Shown here in pieces: positions 31,577 to 41,023 of a stretch of DNA of 64,000 nucleotides. The stretch is from DATBAX01 sp963762965 (GTDB lineage: Bacteria > Acidobacteriota > Terriglobia > Terriglobales > Acidobacteriaceae): the NCBI GenBank assembly GCA_963762965.1, contig CAVXME010000001.1, forward strand, positions 1,364,001 through 1,428,000, in the 5' to 3' direction. Each line of letters opens with the position of its first letter. The first letter of the stretch is position 1. The notes below the pieces were generated by a model. The model was not told the origin of the DNA. It saw only the letters and a list, made by a program, of their open reading frames with translations, and ran no database searches. The position numbers were made by a program, and so were the translations under genes.

Positions 31577-34378
31577 ATGCCCCACGAACTATCCAAATCC
31601 TACGAGCCAGGCGATATCGAAAAACGCTGGGCCGAATACTGGGTCAACGAAAAGCTTTTCTCACAGCCGACTCCGTCCGACGACGATAAGCGTCCGGTGT
31701 TCACGCTGTTGCTGCCGCCGCCCAATGTCACCGGCTTTCTGCACATGGGGCACATGTTCGAGCAGACGCAGATGGACATCATTGTGCGCTGGCATCGCAT
31801 GCGCGGTTTTGTGACGTTGTGGCTGCCGGGCACGGACCATGCAGGCATTGCCACCCAGTTGATGGTCGAGCGGCAACTAGCGACCGAGGGCAAGAAGCGC
31901 GCCGAGATGGGGCGCGAGAAATTTATCGAGCGGGTGTGGGAGTGGAAACGGCACTACGGCGGACGGATCCTCGACCAGATGAAGCGGCTGGGCGCATCCG
32001 TGGACTGGGACCGCGAATATTTCACCATGGACGAAAATCTTTCGCGCGCGGTGCGCGAAGTGTTTGTCCGGCTGTATGAAGAGGGGCTGATTTATCGCGC
32101 GAAATACATCGTTAATTGGTGTCCGCGCTGCGAGACGGCGATTTCCGATCTCGAAGTTAAGCACGAAGAGGTTGCGGGCAAGCTGTGGGAGATTCGCTAT
32201 CCGGTGGTCGGAACGAATGAGTTCATTACGGTGGCGACAACCCGGCCGGAAACCATGCTTGGCGATTCCGCAATTGCGGTGAACGAAAAAGACGAGCGCT
32301 ATACGCATCTGCATGGCAAGAAAGTTTTGCTGCCGCTGATGAATCGCGAGATCCCGATCATCACCGATGAACTGGCGCAGCCGGAGTTTGGAACGGGAGC
32401 GGTGAAAGTCACGCCGGCGCACGATCCTAATGATTTTCAAGCCGGGCTGCGGCATAACCTGCCGCAGATTGATGTGATGGACGAGCACGCCCACATGAAC
32501 CAAAACGCCGGCGTGTACGCGGGATTGGATCGATATGTTGCCCGCAAGCGGGTGCTGGCGGATTTGGCTGCCGGGAATTTTCTGGTGGGTGAGAAAGAGC
32601 ACACCCTGGCGCTGGGCAAATGCGATCGTTGCGGAACCGTGGTCGAGCCTCGGCTTTCGACGCAGTGGTTCATCAAGATCAAGCCCATGGCGGACCGCGC
32701 TGCCGCGGCGGTTGAGTCCGGCGAGATCACCATTGTTCCGGAAAATTACCGCACGATTTATTTGAACTGGATGCACAACATCCATGACTGGTGCATTTCG
32801 CGGCAGTTGTGGTGGGGACACCGCATTCCGGCGTGGCATTGTTCGTGTGGAGAAATTATTGTCGCGCGCGAGACGCCTGCGAAGTGCACGAAATGCGGGA
32901 AGTCAGAGTTGAAGCAGGACACCGACGTGCTCGACACCTGGTTCTCGTCGGGCCTGTTGCCCTTTACGACTTTGGGGTGGCCTGAAAAGACGCGCGACCT
33001 GGAGGTTTTCTATCCCAACGCACTCATGATTACCGGCTTCGACATCCTGTTTTTCTGGCTGGCGCGCATGATCATGTTTGGCTGCTGGTTCATGCAGGGA
33101 CATGAGCAGGATGCAGCAGTGAAAGCGGCAGGCGGCGATTCGCTGGCGAAGAATGACAGCGTGCCTTTCCGGCATGTCTATATTCATATGCTGGTGCGCG
33201 ATGCCGATCGGCAGAAGATGTCGAAGACCAAGGGAAATGTGGTTGATCCCATCGATGTGATTGGGAAGTATGGGACGGATGCGACGCGGTTCACGCTGGC
33301 GGCGATGTCGTCGCCGGGAACGGACGTCGCGTTCAATGAGAGCCGTACGGATGGGTACCGGGCGTTTGCGAACAAAATCTGGAACGCGGCGCGGTTCATG
33401 TTTATGAATGTGGATCGAGTCGAGCCGGGCCTGCGGCCCGGGGGAGGGTCGGAGACCCGTCCCCACACAAGCTCGGCCTCCTCAGGCATTGCTGCGTTTG
33501 ATGTGGCGACGCTGGAAGACCGGTGGATTCTTTCGCGATTTAATCAAGCGGCGAGACAGGTCAATGATGCGCTTAAGGTCTACCGCTTTGACGATGCTGC
33601 GAATCGCATCTATGAATTTTTCTGGGGCGACTTTTGCGACTGGTATATCGAACTACTCAAACCCCGCCTAGCTGTGGAAGATGGTGAAGACAAGAGCACG
33701 GCGCGGATCGCGTGCGCAAATCTTATCAATATGTTTGAGGCTTCGCTGCGTTTGCTACATCCCGTCATGCCGTTTATAACGGAAGAGATTTGGCAGGCAA
33801 TCTACGACGGCAACCCTCCGCAGAAATCCATTGCGTTGGCGCAATTCCCATTGGCAGGGTTGGCAGATCCTGACCCATTTGTGGTTCTAATAGAGGCTGA
33901 AGCATTAGACCGCGTTAATTTTCTGACCCTGCAGGATTTGATTGTGAGTGTACGGAATCTGCGGGCTGAGTTGAAAGTTGAGCAGAAGGCCAAGGTGCCG
34001 ATTCAGGTGTTTACGGAAGATGCGGCGATCCGGAAATTGATTGAACAAAATCGCGGGGCGGTGGAGCGGTTGGCGAACGTGGAGCAGATTACGTTTACTG
34101 AGACTTCGCTTGCCAAGCTGTCTGGCGTCCGCAGCACGGCGCGGTTTGATGTGCATGTTATCTATGAAAGAAAGATTGATGTCGCGGCCGAGCGCGAGCG
34201 TCTAACTAAAGAGCTGTTGCAGATTGAAAAGGAATTTGCCAATGGGCAGCGGCAGTTGAGCAATGAGCAATTTCTGGCGAAGGCGCCGGCGGCGGTGGTG
34301 GAAGGAATCCGGCGGCGCGCGGAGGAGTTGCAGATTTTGCGTGACAAAGCGAAGAGTAAGCTGGAAGAGTTGAAATAA
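31577..34378 (+). CDS. valS: Valyl-tRNA synthetase
   Basis: 933 residues, full length: SYEPGDIEKRWAEYW, the HIGH-like HMGHM (about 56-60), an editing domain, MSKTKGNVVDP (KMSKS-like, about 547), an anticodon-binding domain and a C-terminal coiled coil (about 870-930) that contacts tRNA. At about 615-637 a GC-rich double hairpin (33421-33482) adds PGLRPGGGSETRPHTSS between catalytic core and anticodon domain without breaking the frame. ATG 31577 matches the family N-terminus; upstream is repeat DNA and no clear binding site is visible. Confidence 0.95.
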   Translation: MPHELSKSYEPGDIEKRWAEYWVNEKLFSQPTPSDDDKRPVFTLLLPPPNVTGFLHMGHMFEQTQMDIIVRWHRMRGFVTLWLPGTDHAGIATQLMVERQLATEGKKRAEMGREKFIERVWEWKRHYGGRILDQMKRLGASVDWDREYFTMDENLSRAVREVFVRLYEEGLIYRAKYIVNWCPRCETAISDLEVKHEEVAGKLWEIRYPVVGTNEFITVATTRPETMLGDSAIAVNEKDERYTHLHGKKVLLPLMNREIPIITDELAQPEFGTGAVKVTPAHDPNDFQAGLRHNLPQIDVMDEHAHMNQNAGVYAGLDRYVARKRVLADLAAGNFLVGEKEHTLALGKCDRCGTVVEPRLSTQWFIKIKPMADRAAAAVESGEITIVPENYRTIYLNWMHNIHDWCISRQLWWGHRIPAWHCSCGEIIVARETPAKCTKCGKSELKQDTDVLDTWFSSGLLPFTTLGWPEKTRDLEVFYPNALMITGFDILFFWLARMIMFGCWFMQGHEQDAAVKAAGGDSLAKNDSVPFRHVYIHMLVRDADRQKMSKTKGNVVDPIDVIGKYGTDATRFTLAAMSSPGTDVAFNESRTDGYRAFANKIWNAARFMFMNVDRVEPGLRPGGGSETRPHTSSASSGIAAFDVATLEDRWILSRFNQAARQVNDALKVYRFDDAANRIYEFFWGDFCDWYIELLKPRLAVEDGEDKSTARIACANLINMFEASLRLLHPVMPFITEEIWQAIYDGNPPQKSIALAQFPLAGLADPDPFVVLIEAEALDRVNFLTLQDLIVSVRNLRAELKVEQKAKVPIQVFTEDAAIRKLIEQNRGAVERLANVEQITFTETSLAKLSGVRSTARFDVHVIYERKIDVAAERERLTKELLQIEKEFANGQRQLSNEQFLAKAPAAVVEGIRRRAEELQILRDKAKSKLEELK
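33424..33482. repeat. Palindromic element inside the valS frame
   Basis: GGGCC-TGC-GGCCC followed by GGGTC-GGA-GACCC and CGTCCCCACA. The reverse complement begins TGTGGGGACGGG, the same head as the element in pcrA at 10551. Confidence 0.6.
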
Positions 34379-34383
34379 CTCCT

Positions 34384-34447
34384 GTAGAGACGTAGCTTGC
34401 TACGTCTTTCTCGGCGCCTGGCAAGACGTTGCAAGCAACGTCTCTAC
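34384..34447. repeat. Double hairpin between valS and nadC
   Basis: AGACGTAGC-TT-GCTACGTCT (34388-34407) and AGACGTTGC-AA-GCAACGTCT (34424-34443), enclosed by TAGAGACGT (34385) and ACGTCTCTA (34438-34446). It may terminate valS, though no T run beyond TTTC is seen. Confidence 0.65.
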
Positions 34448-34466
34448 GGACAGAAACCAAGAATTT

Positions 34467-35345
34467 ATGGACTGGAATTCACGACGCATCACCGCCATTA
34501 TCGAGAACGCGCTGCTGGAAGACAAAGCCACGCGCGATGCCACCAGTTATGCGTGCATTGATGCTAACCAACGGGCGTCGGCGACCATCCTGGCAAAACA
34601 GGATTGCATTCTGGCGGGGATTGGCGGGGTGGCGCGCATTCTGGATGTGTATGCTGCGCTTGACGGCGCGGTGACGTCGCATTACGAAGTTACTACCCAT
34701 CCCGAAATTTTTGATGGCATCCGGCTGCACAAAGGGCAGTCGATTGCCGTGATCCGCCACAATGCGCGGGTGATTCTTTCCTGCGAGCGGGTGATTCTGA
34801 ATTTGCTGCAACGGCTGAGTGGAATTGCGACGCTCACCCGGCAGTTTGTGGACATGGTTTCCGGCACCAAGGTCAGAATTCTGGACACGCGGAAAACCGT
34901 ACCCGGCCTGCGCGTTCTGGATAAATATGCGGTGCGCTGCGGCGGCGGGCAGAACCATCGTCTCGATCTTTCCGATGGTGTGTTGATCAAGAACAACCAC
35001 ATTGCGCTGGCCGGGGGCATCGTTCCGGTGCTGGAGCGCGCTCATCACAACCGGCGCGGCACCCAGCCGATTGAAATCGAGGTGCGCTCGCTGGAAGAAC
35101 TCGATCAGGCGCTGGCCCACGGGGGCGAGGCCATCCTGCTGGACAACATGTCGGTGGACGACGTGAAGCGCGCAGTGGAACGGTGCTCGCGTCAGGAGCG
35201 GCGAATTCCGTTGGAGACTTCCGGGGGAATTACGCTCGAGAACGTCCGCGCTTATGCCGAAACTGGCGTGGACTTCATTTCCGTGGGCGCACTGACCCAC
35301 TCGGCCCGCGCCGTGGACATGAGTTTGCGAGTGACGCCGGCGTAG
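34467..35345 (+). CDS. nadC: Nicotinate-nucleotide pyrophosphorylase
   Basis: 292 residues: LLEDKATRDATSY, the N-terminal open-faced sandwich, ERVILNLLQRLSGIATLT, RILDTRKTVPGLRVLDKYAVRCGGGQNHR (phosphate and quinolinate contacts, split here for length), DGVLIKNNHI, EVRSLEELDQAL, LLDNM, and SGGITLENVRAYAETGVDFIS. QPRTase converts quinolinate and PRPP to nicotinate mononucleotide in de novo NAD synthesis. ATG 34467; the short gap to valS holds a double hairpin. Confidence 0.95.
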   Translation: MDWNSRRITAIIENALLEDKATRDATSYACIDANQRASATILAKQDCILAGIGGVARILDVYAALDGAVTSHYEVTTHPEIFDGIRLHKGQSIAVIRHNARVILSCERVILNLLQRLSGIATLTRQFVDMVSGTKVRILDTRKTVPGLRVLDKYAVRCGGGQNHRLDLSDGVLIKNNHIALAGGIVPVLERAHHNRRGTQPIEIEVRSLEELDQALAHGGEAILLDNMSVDDVKRAVERCSRQERRIPLETSGGITLENVRAYAETGVDFISVGALTHSARAVDMSLRVTPA

Positions 35346-35557
35346 CCGCTCGACCTCGGGCGCTGAAGCGCGTGACTGAAAACAATGCCTTTATCGCATC
35401 GCTTAAGCGCTGCGCCACCCAAAAACGATCCCAAAACCAGCCAGAACAGAGTTCCTCGTCTGCCGCGGGCCTGTCCTCCCGGCTGGACCGCGGATGCACC
35501 TTCGTACCCTCAAGTCGGGTTAGGAAGCGTCGAGGGGGTGCGATAGCATAGGTAATC

Positions 35558-37777
35558 ATGAAAACGTATACGGGCATGGGATTTGCTGGCTTGGGCGTCT
35601 CAGCGATCGCATTGATGACGCTGCTTTTGCTTCCGGGATGTGGTGGAGGTTCTGGGGGCGGGACCACACCGCCGTCCATTCCATCCATTCCCGCCGGGGT
35701 GACGGCCACGGCTGGGAATGCCCAGGTGAGCCTTACGTGGAATGCCAGCTCGGGCGCCACCAGCTACCACGTCAAGAGAAGCACGGTCAGCGGCGGGCCC
35801 TATACGCAAGTGGCTGCGCCCACCGCAACCAACGACACCGATACCGGATTGACCAATGGCACGACCTACTACTACGTTGTGTCCGCTTTGAATTCTGCCG
35901 GGGAGAGCGGCAATTCGAACGAAGCTTTCTCCAAGCCGGTTCTGCCCGTTCCGTCGGTTCCTGCCGGCCTGACAGCCACGGCCGGAGACACGCAAATAGC
36001 CCTTTCCTGGACGGCGAGCCTGGATGCCGCCAGCTACAACGTGAAACGTAGCACGGTGTCTGGCGGACCCTACACGACGGTTGCCTCCCCGACCACAACC
36101 AGCGACACCGACACAGGGCTGACCAACGGCACGACCTACTACTATGTGGTTTCCGCGGTGGATTCAACAGGAGAGAGCGCCAACTCTCCCAGCGCGAATG
36201 CCACGCCTGTCCACGTCACGGCGGATGTGACCATCACCATTAATCCCTCCCAGACCAAGACGATTTCTCCATGGATTTACGGGATCAATTCCTATAGTGG
36301 ATTGACCGGCACTCCGCCGTTGCTCACTTTGGACCGCATGGGAGGAAATCGCTGGACCGCTTATAACTGGGAAACCAACGCGTCCAACGCCGGTAGCGAC
36401 TACATTTACGACAACGACGCCTATCTGAGTTCCAGCAGCACCCCCGCCGAGGCGATACGTCCCACCATTGTTGCCGATCAAAGTGCGGGATTGGCGACCA
36501 TCATGACCGTGCAACTTCAGGGGTTGGTGTCGGCGGACGAGAACGGGCCGGTGAGCGTTGCGGATCCCCCGGATCTGACACGCTTCAAAGTGGTCGTGGA
36601 CAAGAAGAGCACGGTGACCAGCGCTCCTTTTACGATCACTCCGCCGACCACTGACGCCAACGTCTACATGGACGAGTTTGTCTGGGCGATGGACCAGAAG
36701 ATTCCGGGAATCTTTGGGGCAAGCGCGCCGTTGCCCACTTTTATCAGCCTGGATAACGAACCGGAGCTTTGGAACACGACCCATCTGGAAGTGCAGGGAT
36801 CGACCGAGGTCACCTCCGACAACTACATCAGCAAGACCATTACGCTGGCGCAGGCCATCAAGGACCAGTTTCCCAATGCCGTGATCTTTGGGCCGGTAGA
36901 TTACGGGTTTCAAGGGATCTATAACTGGCAAGGCGAATTGAGCGCTACCCCGACCGGGACCAACTGGTTTCCCGATAAATACCTTCAGGCGTTAAAGACG
37001 GCTTCGACCACGTATGGAAAGCCCTTGGTGGATGTTTATGACTTCCATTGGTATCCCGAGGTCTACGATTCCAACGGCACGCGAATTACCGACATGAGCG
37101 GCACCACTCTCACGGCGGCGCAAGTGCAACTGATCGTGCAGGCCCCGCGGAACCTGTGGGACCCGACGTTCACCGACGCCAACAACAGTAATCCCTGGAT
37201 CTATGAGGAGCTGGGCAGCTCGCCGATCCAGCTGCTGGGGCGTCTCCAGACCAAGATCAACGCTGAATTCCCGGGTACTGGGCTTTCGATGACGGAGTAC
37301 GAAGGCGGAGGCTGGAACCATATTGCGGGAACGATTGCCGAAGCGGACATGCTCGGCGTCTTCGGAGCGAAGGGACTTTTCGCCGCCAACCTTTGGCCGC
37401 CGAGTGGCACCTTTGACTATGCGCTGGGAGGCTTCCGCGCATTCCGTGGTTTTGATGGAGCGCACGCCAGCTTTGGGGATACCTCGCTCCAGGCAACCTC
37501 GAGCAATGTGCAGAAAGTCGCGGTCTATGCCAGCCTGGACAGCACCACGCCGGGACGAGTGGTGTTTGTGGCCATTAACCGCTCCACGTCCTCGCTGGTA
37601 ACGGCGATCACGGGGCAGGCCCTCTCCGGCACTGCGACCGTGTATCAGATGACGGCGACCTCGACGCAAGGGCAGACTCCCGTGCGGCCGGTTCTAGTGG
37701 GAACTATGGCTGCCAGCGGCTCAACGTTGACGGTCACGCTGCCGGCGTTGAGCGTCACCACCATCGACGTGCAATAG
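35558..37777 (+). CDS. Secreted GH44 glycoside hydrolase with two fibronectin III domains
   Basis: 739 residues. Lipoprotein signal to Cys28 (LLLLPGCGGG), then two near-identical FN3 domains (about 42-130 and 133-220) that look like a recent tandem duplication. The GH44 catalytic region (about 230-740) has WIYGINSYSG, RMGGNRWTAYNWE, SLDNEPELW (acid Glu about 400), VYDFHWYPE and MTEYEGGGW (nucleophile Glu about 579). GH44 enzymes are endoglucanases/xyloglucanases. AGGT lies before ATG 35558. The 5' region (35346-35557) shows no further feature. Confidence 0.88.
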   Translation: MKTYTGMGFAGLGVSAIALMTLLLLPGCGGGSGGGTTPPSIPSIPAGVTATAGNAQVSLTWNASSGATSYHVKRSTVSGGPYTQVAAPTATNDTDTGLTNGTTYYYVVSALNSAGESGNSNEAFSKPVLPVPSVPAGLTATAGDTQIALSWTASLDAASYNVKRSTVSGGPYTTVASPTTTSDTDTGLTNGTTYYYVVSAVDSTGESANSPSANATPVHVTADVTITINPSQTKTISPWIYGINSYSGLTGTPPLLTLDRMGGNRWTAYNWETNASNAGSDYIYDNDAYLSSSSTPAEAIRPTIVADQSAGLATIMTVQLQGLVSADENGPVSVADPPDLTRFKVVVDKKSTVTSAPFTITPPTTDANVYMDEFVWAMDQKIPGIFGASAPLPTFISLDNEPELWNTTHLEVQGSTEVTSDNYISKTITLAQAIKDQFPNAVIFGPVDYGFQGIYNWQGELSATPTGTNWFPDKYLQALKTASTTYGKPLVDVYDFHWYPEVYDSNGTRITDMSGTTLTAAQVQLIVQAPRNLWDPTFTDANNSNPWIYEELGSSPIQLLGRLQTKINAEFPGTGLSMTEYEGGGWNHIAGTIAEADMLGVFGAKGLFAANLWPPSGTFDYALGGFRAFRGFDGAHASFGDTSLQATSSNVQKVAVYASLDSTTPGRVVFVAINRSTSSLVTAITGQALSGTATVYQMTATSTQGQTPVRPVLVGTMAASGSTLTVTLPALSVTTIDVQ

Positions 37778-37922
37778 CCGAGGGTCTTTTCCAGCAAGCC
37801 AGTCCTGAAAGCCAGAGCCTTTCCGCCTTATTGGTCCTGCCTTTGCAGGCATCTCGAGGGCACTTTTCCTGCGTCAAAGTTTTAGTTCTGAGCGCGGGGA
37901 CTGCGGTAGCATAGAGGGCGAT

Positions 37923-40286
37923 ATGAAGACGCATATGGGAATTGCGGCGGGTAACTGGAGTAAAACGGCTGTTCTTGGCTTGGCCATGCTGCTTTCGGCT
38001 TGCGGCGGGAGCTCTTCGCCGGGCGGCGGGGGGCCACCACCACCTCCTCCCCCTCCCGCAGTGGCAGTTACGGTGAATGTTCTCACCGATCGTCATTCCA
38101 TCAGCCCGTACGTTTATGGCGGCGCTTTTCCGCAGGACGCGGCGACCATTACCGACAGCGGGCTGCCGGTGGTGCGCTGGGGCGGCAATGGAGCGTCCAC
38201 GTACAACTGGAAGCTGGGCACGAGCAATGCTGACAACGACTACTACTTCGAAGACTTTGCTTTTGGCGCGCTCAACAATACCGCCGACGCTGATTCCGTC
38301 CAGTTCATCAAAGACGTGAAGGCGGCCGGCAGCCTCCCGCTGATGACGATGGTGATGCTGCCATGGGTGGCTCAGAGCCCGGAAACGTCAGTCACACAGG
38401 GCGGGGTCGACAACTATCATTGGACGTATTCGGTGTCCCAGGACGGGGCGTGCAGTACGAAAATCGACCAATACAACACCGACGCGGGAGTCAATCTGGA
38501 GTCGGATTGCGCCACAACCATGGTTGCAAGCCCCACACAACTTAACCGGGTTTACTATCCGTTGCTCGATGGGCCGCCGCAATCGGGCGATCCGGCCAAT
38601 AGCCTGTACCGCAATCAGTGGGCGGCCGCGTTGGCGAGCGCGTTCGGTACAGCGCCGCATTTCTACAACATGGACAACGAGATCGATATCTGGGGCGGCA
38701 CGCATGTCGATGTTCACCCGAATCCTACGACTTACAACGAGCTGCGCGATATCTATCTTCTGGAAGCGGGCAATCTGAAAACCTGGGACCCGGCGGCAAT
38801 ACGGCTGGGCCCGGTGAGCTGCTGCTGGTATTTCTACTGGAGGTCAGCGACGGGTGCGGGCGATACGTCAAGCCACGGCGGAGTGGATTTTATCCCCTGG
38901 TGGGTGAATGAAGTGGCATGGGCGGATGCGGTATCGGGCAAGAGATCGCTCGACGTAATGGATATTCACGCCTATCCCGACGCCGACACCGGTGGGCTCA
39001 CACAAACGCAGTTGCAGGCGTTGGCGGTGAGCATCTATCGCGACTGGTGGGATCCGACCTTTACCAGCGCGGCGTCATACATCGTCAACGACGGCTTCAG
39101 CAATGAGCCGCTGGACTCGAAGCCATTTCGGATTCCGCGCATGCGGGCGATCTTGAATTCCACTTATCCGGGCACGCAATTCAGCATCACGGAATGGAGC
39201 GCGGCCTTCGCAGGCGAATCCGATTTCTCGACCGCGCTCGGTGACGCCGATGCCTACGGAATATTGGGGCGGGAGCGTGTGTACCTGTCGACACGCTGGA
39301 CGACGCCCAGTCCGGCCAATCCGAACTATCTGGCTTTGAAACTGTTTACGAACTATGACGGGGCCCATCATGGTTTCGGGACCACGTCGGTTTCCAGCAC
39401 TAATAACGGTAATCCGAACCTGTTCAGCAGCTATGCGGCGATGAATTCGACGGGTACCGCTATGACTTTGCTGGTGCTCAACAAAGACCCGCAAAACGGC
39501 GCCAGCGTGACCTTCGCGCTGAACGGATTCACCCCGAGCTCGGTTGTGAGCTATACCCTGGCGGCTACGGCGCCGACGGCGATTGTGGCTTCTTCATCTC
39601 ATGCGTGGTCGTCGACCGTGACGGTTGCGCCCTACACGGCCACGTTGCTGGTGGCCAGCGGAAGCGTGACCACTGCTCCGGCTTCGGAATGGGACCTGAA
39701 TCCGGACACGACCATGGTCGCCGCCGGCGGGACCGTCCTGCTGCAACCTAAGATCACGAGTGGGACGGCGAATGTGACACTGGGTGCTCCACAGTCGGAC
39801 AGCGGGATCACCGTCACCGTCACGCAGGGGAGTTTGACGACCTCGCAGAATGGGACCATCACGGTGGTCGCCGGGAACACGCCTGGCTTCTACCATTACT
39901 CGGTTTCGGGTACGGACACTGGGGCGACACAGACCCAGGGGGGATGGATCGTAGTCGGCAAACCGGCGGCGGCATTCCCGACACAAACTGGAAATGGGCA
40001 GACAGGGAGTCCGGGCACGACGCTGCCACAGCCGTTGACGGTTACTCTGTCCGCGGGCTCCTCTGGCGGGACCAATACCGGGGCCAGCGTCCTGTTTAGC
40101 ACCGATGGTGGTTCAGTCTCGAATGGCACGACCAGCGGGCCGAAGGTGATTGCGGTGACCAACAGCTCGGGCGTGGCTTCGGTGACGATGACGCTGCCTT
40201 CGAGTACCGGAACCGTGCATGTGACCGCCGAGGGCCCGTATGGGTTGGGCCATCCGGAGGCGACTTTTACGGAGACGTCGCAGTAG
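37923..40286 (+). CDS. Secreted GH44 glycoside hydrolase with Ig-like C-terminal domains
   Basis: 787 residues. Lipoprotein signal to Cys24 (MLLSACGGS) and a Pro-rich linker precede the GH44 domain: SPYVYGGAF, VRWGGNGASTYNWK, YNMDNEIDIW (acid Glu about 253), VMDIHAYPD, FSITEWSAAF (nucleophile Glu about 424). It ends with a beta-sandwich and a Big_1-like Ig domain. RBS AGAGGG. It is paralogous to the GH44 gene upstream, with a similar start (MKTHMG against MKTYTGMG) and similar bases just before the ATG, but lacks FN3 domains. Confidence 0.87.
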   Translation: MKTHMGIAAGNWSKTAVLGLAMLLSACGGSSSPGGGGPPPPPPPPAVAVTVNVLTDRHSISPYVYGGAFPQDAATITDSGLPVVRWGGNGASTYNWKLGTSNADNDYYFEDFAFGALNNTADADSVQFIKDVKAAGSLPLMTMVMLPWVAQSPETSVTQGGVDNYHWTYSVSQDGACSTKIDQYNTDAGVNLESDCATTMVASPTQLNRVYYPLLDGPPQSGDPANSLYRNQWAAALASAFGTAPHFYNMDNEIDIWGGTHVDVHPNPTTYNELRDIYLLEAGNLKTWDPAAIRLGPVSCCWYFYWRSATGAGDTSSHGGVDFIPWWVNEVAWADAVSGKRSLDVMDIHAYPDADTGGLTQTQLQALAVSIYRDWWDPTFTSAASYIVNDGFSNEPLDSKPFRIPRMRAILNSTYPGTQFSITEWSAAFAGESDFSTALGDADAYGILGRERVYLSTRWTTPSPANPNYLALKLFTNYDGAHHGFGTTSVSSTNNGNPNLFSSYAAMNSTGTAMTLLVLNKDPQNGASVTFALNGFTPSSVVSYTLAATAPTAIVASSSHAWSSTVTVAPYTATLLVASGSVTTAPASEWDLNPDTTMVAAGGTVLLQPKITSGTANVTLGAPQSDSGITVTVTQGSLTTSQNGTITVVAGNTPGFYHYSVSGTDTGATQTQGGWIVVGKPAAAFPTQTGNGQTGSPGTTLPQPLTVTLSAGSSGGTNTGASVLFSTDGGSVSNGTTSGPKVIAVTNSSGVASVTMTLPSSTGTVHVTAEGPYGLGHPEATFTETSQ

Positions 40287-40397
40287 GGTGGTTAGTGATC
40301 CGAAAACCGAGAAATGGGGAGAGAACTACGCGATTGCTACAACAAAGGGATTGCAGTTCAATAGCGCTTTTGCCTGTTTGTGTTGGAGAGGGCCGAA

Positions 40398-40901
40398 ATG
40401 AGTTTGCGCGGAATTGCGGGTACGGTGTGTTGCTGGATCGTTGGCTCTGCGTTGCTGAGCGGCCAGGAGACGGCCGCAAGTCCGCCTCAATCATCAGGAG
40501 TCGGGCGTAGCAACAGTTCAGCAGGTAACCAGGTGACGTTTAAGTATGACCGTGGCCGTGGCGAGCTCAAAACTGACTACGGGATTGTTCTGGGATTTAC
40601 GGATTTCACCGCTTCTGACGGAATAGGTATGCGAGCCTTCTACTTGACTGAAAGCGGTCGAGTTCGGGCCGCCACGGCGTTTAATGAAGAGGTTGCCCGA
40701 GCAGTGAAGGTCTTTGAGCTGGCCGAGAAGAGGGACAGGGCCGGTGTGTTGGTCGGTAAGAGGGCACTGATTCTTGCTCCTTCCAGCAAACCTTTCCCAC
40801 CATTCCCGGCAGTTATCTGGACTAACGGAGCCACTTTTCATAAGGTCGCTTCGAGTTCCATGCAAGACAACCTTGCCTTGGAGAAGGTGTACAGAAAGTG
40901 A
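40398..40901 (+). CDS. Hypothetical exported protein
   Basis: 167 residues from ATG 40398 with GGAG nine bases upstream; a TTG six codons earlier is possible. A weak signal peptide (GIAGTVCCWIVGSALLSGQE) is followed by a Ser-rich linker and a compact domain (GIVLGFTDFTASDGIGM, VGKRALILAPSSKPFPPFPA). No family is recognised. Confidence 0.55.
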   Translation: MSLRGIAGTVCCWIVGSALLSGQETAASPPQSSGVGRSNSSAGNQVTFKYDRGRGELKTDYGIVLGFTDFTASDGIGMRAFYLTESGRVRAATAFNEEVARAVKVFELAEKRDRAGVLVGKRALILAPSSKPFPPFPAVIWTNGATFHKVASSSMQDNLALEKVYRK

Positions 40902-41023
40902 GCAGACCGCGCAAAGGTGTGGGACGCCATTTGACTGACAAACAAAATTGAGAGCCGCAAGCATCGCAATTCTGCTGATCGGCCCTCCAAGGTGCGGCAG
41001 ACTATCGACTGCTGGAACGGTTT

